Source: Pipra filicauda
Lineage: Eukaryota; Chordata; Aves; Passeriformes; Pipridae
Assembly: GCF_003945595.2 (NCBI RefSeq)
Contig: NW_024104300.1
Span: 806,001-870,000 of the forward strand
Direction of reading: 5' to 3'
Length of the DNA: 64,000 bases
In this document: piece after piece, positions 61,001 to 64,000 of the stretch
Position numbering within the stretch: the first letter of the stretch is position 1
Layout: the number at the start of each line of letters is the position of its first letter
Notes under the pieces: model-generated
The model's input: only the letters and a program-made list of their open reading frames with translations
Databases searched by the model: none
What the model was told of the DNA's origin: nothing
Program-made: the position numbers and the translations under genes

Positions 61001-64000
61001 TGCATACCAAAACTTGAGGTTTCAACAGACTATCATGGAGGCATCCAGCTATGAAGGAGCAGCTGAGTTATAGCTCTCTGACTCATACTTTCAGAAAGCA
61101 GCAGTTAAATTTCCACTAGTAAGATAAGATTTTTTTTTGTCTTTAATTGCTATTACTAAATTCAACAAGACACAACAATATACATGAAAATAAAAACATC
61201 ACATGATTTGTGAGTTCTCACATGGGCAGTGGGTATAAAAGCCATCAACTTCCAGCAAGAGAATGAGCCTACCTTTCTGAAAGCCATTACTTGGGGCAGC
61301 AACCAAGTGAAATTGAGGAATTTTAGTACTCGGAGCCCTGAGCCACAATGCCATATTTTCAGACCCTTGAATCAGCACGAGCTGTTTCAAACAACTGAGA
61401 GGGTATGTGTTTGTTTTCCAGGTTCGCTCTGAAGTCATTGCCACCTATGCTCTTTGTGGGTTTGCCAACTTCGGCTCGCTGGGACTGGTAATAGGAGGCC
61501 TGAGTAAGAACCTCTCTAAAAGACAATTTCTTTGGCAAGCAAATCCCAAGGAAAACACCAGAAGGAACAGGCTGTGGGTGAAGCTTAGCAACATTAGGAG
61601 CTGAGGTGCTGCTCTGCTAGCACCTAACGTTGCATGGAAGGGGTCCCAGAGGGGCATAGGCTTTGAGGTGGAGGTACTGGGAGAGGTGTTGAGGGCAAGG
61701 GGAGGGAACTAAGCCTTGCTAACAGTCCTCCCTCTTTAGCCTTCAACCATGAGCCTGAGCTACTACAGCTCCCTTGAGCTTCAGAAGGAGCAAACTGTTT
61801 CAGTAGTATGCTGATTTGAAAGATGAAGTTGTCTGTTTCCCGTAAAAATGTTGCATATATGGAAAAAGAAAAATTAAAAAAAAAATTTGAGTTCCTCACA
61901 AGGCAGCTGGAATTACTGGCAGCCTTCTTTTGCCCTGAAGCCCAGTGGGCTCCATGATGCCAGCAGTGGGAGAGCATGGAGGAGCAAGACCCAGCCACAG
62001 GACCAGACCCTTCAGAAGGGCACCATCAGCAGCACAGATGTACAAGCTCCCAAAGCAAACAGAAGTCACCATTTTATATACAGGCCGCCTTCTTAACAGA
62101 AGAGCCAACACTGGCACTTGGCCTTCAAATAACCCACTAAAAAATGTCACACTTTTTCTCCTTGTTTTCCCTAGTTCAAACTGCAGGGTTGGGAATTCCT
62201 CTTGTAGTGAAAAAGCTGACAGCTTAATCTTCCTTACATATATTTCTGTTTGACACACACTTTATTTTTCTTCCTAGCGAGTATTGCTCCCTCAAAAAAG
62301 AAGGAAATAGTTGATGGTGCTTTCAGAGCAATGATTGCGGGAACTGTTGCCTGTTTCATGACAGCCTGTGTTGCAGGTAGAGTACCCAGCTTTGGTGTCC
62401 CCTACAATCAGTGACCACCATGTGGCAGTGCATCGGTACCAGACTACACAGAGCTGGGCAGCCCCTTGTCACTCAAACACAGGTGTTTTTGGGCTTGGCA
62501 GGGTTAAAAGTCAATATGAGATGAAAGGTTCCTGAAAACTAGAATAGGAAAAGATTTTAGTTCTTCCATTATGTCTTTTTGCCTTTTTTTTTTTTTTTTG
62601 GTTAGTTTGTGCATAACACGACTCATATGCAAAGCTACAGAAATAGAGAAGTAATTCCGGAATAGAAACAGAAGAATTAGAATGAAGGAAGAGTGTAAAA
62701 GAGAAAGAGGGAAGCTGAACAACTCTTTGTCTCAACACTAAATTGATATTTAGGTTGATATTATTTCCACAGGGAACCTAAGTTAATGAAACAGAAATGG
62801 GACTCAACAACAGATCCTTAATTTTTGAAGTCTCACCTTCAAGCTGAGGGAAGAGTCACAATGCAACAACCATTTTAGGGGTAAATTATAAAGAACATAA
62901 TATTAATGATTCCAAAGATTTAATTAATTGATCAGATATGATTCAATAGATAAAATTTATCTCCATCATTTAACAATCACTTTTCCAGCTCTCTTCCCTG
63001 AGTATGTAGCTGAAAACACCATGGCTGTGTCTACCACAAATTCCCTATCCCTTTTTGATCACCGTATCAACAGAAACATACACATTTTAAGGATAAGCCC
63101 ACACTGTTTTCTGAAGCTTACAGAACTAGTACACTTGAAATGTCTTTAGTCTCACAGCCATCCATAGTATTTTAACACATGACACTGCTCTGCATATCTG
63201 AGGAATCAGGAAGACCTACTAAAACGTGTCATTTCATGATACTGATCTTAAGAATAATATTGTGAACAGCCACTGGGAAAATCTTTCCAAAATAATAAAA
63301 TCTACTTTAGAAAGAAAATTGCATTCCACCCACTCCTGCCATGGCAAATGCTTTCCTTATACCTAGGAGAAGGTAGAAGAGCCAAGCAACTTCTATTACC
63401 CCAGTTCTGACAAGAACATACTAAAAATGCGTCCGAGTTGCACAACACTACATGAGTTGTCACTTTCATATCCCGTGTCTCCGTTACTGCAGTGAGTGCT
63501 GATATTACTGTTTGCAGAAAAATTTCAGGAATATCTATGAAAGCGAACTATCTCAATTTAAAACAAAATAAAAGGTTCTGTATTTACTTGCACTGCTAAA
63601 AATGCAACATAGCTCCATTTTAGTTAATGAAAGAACACTGATGCAGCAATGAGAAAGCCATTACCATAACTTTTAGTGTAATTAAAAGGGGTAAAAAGCT
63701 AAAATGGTTGAAGTGTAACAAGTTACTGTAGTTTAATTTCTACATATAAAAAGTGAATATATTTTTGGGTTTGTTCCTTAATCCAGTTCTTTAAAATTAT
63801 TCAGATTTTTTCAAAATCCCACAATTAGAGGTTTTTAATCTTACACCTTTACAGAACCATCTCAAATGGTGACTTTTTATCAAACAAAATTGTTCATTTC
63901 ATCATGCCCCCATGACTCACATCCCTGTGTCTTGTCTTCCTCTTCATTACTCATGAAGAAAATTGCTACTTACTTCACAGGAATGCTGACTGTCTCCGAT
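30992..64000 (+). CDS. SLC28A3: SLC28A3 (CNT3) gene, 17 coding exons, 3' end outside window
   Basis: CNT3 is a plasma-membrane transporter that imports purine and pyrimidine nucleosides using Na+ or H+ gradients. The coding exons join to 616 in-frame codons with no stop, and every intron is GT-AG with matching phase. The N-terminus ([19 protein letters not shown]) aligns with human CNT3 and not CNT1 or CNT2, by my recall. Residues fall at human positions: Glu343 in [12 protein letters not shown], Glu519 in the CNT signature, Cys561 in [10 protein letters not shown]. The signature (G/A)xKx3NEFVA(Y/M/F) reads [12 protein letters not shown], one conservative change. N-terminal membrane helices are evident near residues 101-121, 127-146, 177-193 and 203-220. 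About 75 C-terminal residues are missing at the window edge. Non-coding exon 1 is not located. Confidence 0.96.
31668..31735. repeat. (CA)n and A/C-rich tract
   Basis: A short CA run is followed by AAACC-type units. Confidence 0.85.
34786..35072 (-). repeat. CR1 LINE 3' fragment
   Basis: The plus strand is the reverse complement of a CR1 3' UTR: 'acagaattgtagaatcattt', 'atcaagtccaacca', 'ccctgggcaacctgttccag', 'tcagtgaagaaatatttccc', 'aacttgaggccatttactg'. It ends 97 bases before coding exon 2. Confidence 0.9.
35170..35271 (+). CDS. SLC28A3: SLC28A3 coding exon 2
   Basis: 102 bp, phase 0 at both ends, residues 20-53 ([13 protein letters not shown]...). The acceptor is TGTTCTAG and the donor GTATGG. 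It is a polar, Lys/Asn/Ser-rich cytoplasmic segment that aligns with the poorly conserved human N-terminal tail (ending NTKQ there, RTNQ here). Weak conservation makes this the least certain exon together with exon 3, but phase and position fit. Confidence 0.8.
37715..38078 (+). repeat. CR1 LINE 3' fragment
   Basis: It contains 'gaggttgttcagctgggaga', 'tatcaggaagaaattattta', 'gagggtggtgaggcactgga', 'tgcccagagaagttgtgaat', 'ggaaggtgtccctccccatg' and 'ggttggaactagatgatctt', ending near 38078. Confidence 0.92.
38079..38720. other. Unexplained GC-rich block in intron 2
   Basis: This interval is clearly more GC-rich than the surrounding intron. It shows open frames of 60-125 codons on both strands that overlap one another, as expected from composition. 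None has a domain I recognise, and I see no LTR termini or splice-compatible conserved exon. Confidence 0.5.
39361..39443 (+). CDS. SLC28A3: SLC28A3 coding exon 3
   Basis: 83 bp, enters at phase 0 and leaves two bases of the next codon. It encodes [15 protein letters not shown]..., an acidic cytoplasmic stretch ending PRLKG. The acceptor is TTTTCCAG and the donor GTATGC. It matches the acidic part of the human N-terminal tail in position. Confidence 0.85.
39444..42043. other. SLC28A3 intron 3
   Basis: AT-rich, with a poly-T at 39989-40003. No mobile element or second gene is recognised. Confidence 0.65.
42044..42135 (+). CDS. SLC28A3: SLC28A3 coding exon 4
   Basis: 92 bp. It encodes [19 protein letters not shown] and the start of the first membrane helix (YVIYGILMT). 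Human has CLERRYDTVCGFCRKHK at this place. The donor is GTACAG. Confidence 0.93.
42136..44162. other. SLC28A3 intron 4
   Basis: It contains an antisense solo LTR starting 46 bases after the donor (42182-42822). The remainder has no recognised feature. Confidence 0.7.
42182..42822 (-). mobile_element. Solo LTR (641 bp), antisense to SLC28A3
   Basis: On the minus strand it begins TGTCCTAGTTAGGACA and ends CTTAAACCAGCA. A perfect 5-bp duplication ATATG lies at 42177-42181 and 42823-42827. A TATA-like ATATATAATC lies near 42555 on the minus strand. The 5-bp duplication fits ERVL- or class I-type integration. No internal viral sequence. Confidence 0.9.
44163..44352 (+). CDS. SLC28A3: SLC28A3 coding exon 5
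   Basis: 190 bp. It completes membrane helix 1 ([11 protein letters not shown]), encodes [14 protein letters not shown] (helix 2) and [12 protein letters not shown], and ends QWFWLKW with the Trp codon split. Human reads FHRALPLFVITVAA and HWFWLKW. Confidence 0.95.
44353..46259. other. SLC28A3 intron 5
   Basis: No repeat of known family. A purine-rich GGAA/GAGG tract lies at about 45898-45953. Confidence 0.65.
46260..46404 (+). CDS. SLC28A3: SLC28A3 coding exon 6
   Basis: 145 bp. It encodes [18 protein letters not shown] and [20 protein letters not shown], two membrane helices. The acceptor is TTCCCCCAG and the donor GTGAGT. Confidence 0.96.
46405..47762. other. SLC28A3 intron 6
   Basis: The open frame at 46549-47094 (181 codons) has no recognised domain or splice support and is most likely chance. 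Nothing else is seen. Confidence 0.6.
47763..47876 (+). CDS. SLC28A3: SLC28A3 coding exon 7
   Basis: 114 bp, 38 whole codons. It encodes [20 protein letters not shown] and FNWLGIQIQ, close to human WRPVLWGIGLQFLLGLLILR. Confidence 0.97.
47877..49322. other. SLC28A3 intron 7
   Basis: It contains a diverged tandem duplication at 48765-49049. Otherwise nothing is recognised. Confidence 0.65.
48765..49049. repeat. Diverged tandem duplication (about 135 bp x 2)
   Basis: Two adjacent segments, about 48765-48903 and 48920-49049, share the order CTCC..., AACTCATT, GCTGT/GCTGTATCATT, CATAAAAA-like, CACTGG/CAGTGTTGG and TTTCTTTA. Many substitutions and small gaps separate them, so the duplication is old. 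Confidence 0.6.
49323..49400 (+). CDS. SLC28A3: SLC28A3 coding exon 8
   Basis: 78 bp, 26 codons. It encodes [18 protein letters not shown], then KDHFFAFK, nearly identical to the human segment. The donor is GTGAGA. Confidence 0.97.
50117..50182. repeat. A/C-rich low-complexity tract
   Basis: AAAAAC, CCAACCCC and AAACAAAC units. The encoded Lys/Asn-rich peptide is compositional. Confidence 0.85.
53285..53962 (+). repeat. CR1 LINE 3' fragment
   Basis: It contains CR1 ORF2 end sequence ('atctactctactcttgtgag', 'cacttggagtactgcattca', encoding [15 protein letters not shown]) and the 3' UTR through 'gagcaacctggtctggtggg' to the ATTCTACGATGCTATGA tail. A GGGGT-rich microsatellite (53272-53290) abuts its 5' end. 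Confidence 0.93.
54377..54457 (+). CDS. SLC28A3: SLC28A3 coding exon 9
   Basis: 81 bp, 27 codons. It encodes [20 protein letters not shown], then MQWLIGK. The donor is GTATGA. Confidence 0.97.
54697..54777 (+). CDS. SLC28A3: SLC28A3 coding exon 10
   Basis: 81 bp, 27 codons. It encodes [20 protein letters not shown] and GNIFVGQ, residues 315-341. The human segment reads VGWIMLVTTGSSPIES, so helix-facing residues differ slightly here. Confidence 0.97.
54778..55460. other. SLC28A3 intron 10
   Basis: No repeat or gene recognised. Confidence 0.7.
55461..55586 (+). CDS. SLC28A3: SLC28A3 coding exon 11 (first transport-core motif)
   Basis: 126 bp, 42 codons, residues 342-383. It encodes [19 protein letters not shown] and [18 protein letters not shown]. 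Glu343, known in human CNT3 to be needed for cation-coupled nucleoside uptake, is the second residue. It is nearly identical to human. A frame reading past the donor to 55667 is intronic. Confidence 0.98.
55881..56011 (+). CDS. SLC28A3: SLC28A3 coding exon 12
   Basis: 131 bp, leaving two bases for the next codon. It encodes [31 protein letters not shown] and [10 protein letters not shown]. The donor is GTAAGC. Confidence 0.97.
56012..56796. other. SLC28A3 intron 12
   Basis: No repeat or gene recognised; short open frames lack any domain. Confidence 0.65.
56797..56965 (+). CDS. SLC28A3: SLC28A3 coding exon 13
   Basis: 169 bp. It encodes [20 protein letters not shown], then the membrane helix [19 protein letters not shown] and [10 protein letters not shown]. 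Human reads DSGNLLEAATQGASSSISLV. Confidence 0.97.
56966..58593. other. SLC28A3 intron 13
   Basis: No repeat or gene recognised. Confidence 0.65.
58594..58791 (+). CDS. SLC28A3: SLC28A3 coding exon 14 (CNT signature)
   Basis: 198 bp, 66 codons, residues 484-549. It encodes [16 protein letters not shown] and the family signature [12 protein letters not shown], with Glu519 in NEF. The usual Val of NEFVA is Leu521 here. The exon ends GVKQYMT before donor GTAAGT. Confidence 0.98.
58792..61421. other. SLC28A3 intron 14
   Basis: A strong C/T tract at 60007-60043 ends TTTTCAG and looks like a splice acceptor, but no conserved coding follows it. Frames on either strand lack domains. Confidence 0.65.
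61422..61503 (+). CDS. SLC28A3: SLC28A3 coding exon 15
   Basis: 82 bp. It encodes [20 protein letters not shown], then GLVIGGL. Cys561, reported in human CNT3 as a residue in the cation/nucleoside pathway, is present. The donor is GTAAGA. Confidence 0.97.
61504..62277. other. SLC28A3 intron 15
   Basis: Overlapping frames on both strands (up to 124 codons) lack any domain and are judged chance. No repeat recognised. Confidence 0.6.
62278..62376 (+). CDS. SLC28A3: SLC28A3 coding exon 16
   Basis: 99 bp. It encodes [20 protein letters not shown] and [12 protein letters not shown], the last membrane helix, as in human SMAPSRKRD...[12 protein letters not shown]. The donor is GTAGAG. Confidence 0.97.
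62377..63980. other. SLC28A3 intron 16
   Basis: A poly-T run lies near 62584-62599. Nothing else is recognised. Confidence 0.65.
63981..64000 (+). CDS. SLC28A3: SLC28A3 coding exon 17, partial
   Basis: The acceptor TACTTCACAG is followed by bases that, joined in phase, encode GMLTVSD. Human has AGILSSTPVD here. The extracellular C-terminal tail and the stop codon lie beyond the window. Confidence 0.85.

Noticed and set aside
1..64000. tRNA genes, CRISPR arrays, bacterial operons or phage genes
   Set aside because: None seen; the window is vertebrate nuclear DNA with introns and LINE/LTR repeats.

Overview
This is vertebrate nuclear DNA, almost certainly from a bird. The signs are several CR1 retrotransposon fragments, solo LTRs of avian endogenous-retrovirus type, GT-AG introns, and a multi-exon gene reading as SLC28A3 (concentrative nucleoside transporter CNT3). 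In human, SLC28A3 lies on 9q21 next to NTRK2. That block corresponds to the avian Z chromosome, so a Z location is likely, but this is inference and not visible in the sequence.

Left third (1-14.3 kb): a transposon graveyard with readable stratigraphy. A CR1 is split by a 208-bp LTR (6-bp target duplication AGCAAC). A 1.2-kb solo LTR follows. Next is a three-level nest: an antisense CR1 is interrupted by a solo LTR (target duplication AAAGG), which is itself interrupted by a 4.6-kb full-length RTE-clade non-LTR retrotransposon (perfect 10-bp target duplication TACTGTTTGT). The RTE element resembles the AviRTE family, known in some birds and in filarial nematodes. It keeps endonuclease and reverse-transcriptase motifs but carries frameshifts and stops. 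About 0.7 kb further on, another solo LTR contains a second fragment of the same RTE family built as a head-to-head inverted repeat with an RNA 3' end at both borders. A second copy of the short LTR family (6-bp duplication ATAAAG) closes the region.

Middle (14.3-31 kb): intergenic DNA with no supported gene. It holds simple repeats, a 27-bp tandem duplication and one perfect match to the CTCF core consensus.

Right half (31-64 kb): SLC28A3 on the + strand. Sixteen complete coding exons and the first 20 bases of a seventeenth give 616 in-frame codons. All introns are GT-AG and all phases agree. Visible residue numbering matches human CNT3 exactly at Glu343, Glu519 and Cys561. About 75 C-terminal residues lie beyond the window, judging by the human length of 691. 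The non-coding first exon and promoter were not found. Introns hold three CR1 fragments, one antisense solo LTR with a perfect 5-bp duplication, a diverged tandem duplication and an unexplained GC-rich block.

The host gene is ordinary and intact. The most unusual material is the pair of RTE insertions, especially the inverted one.
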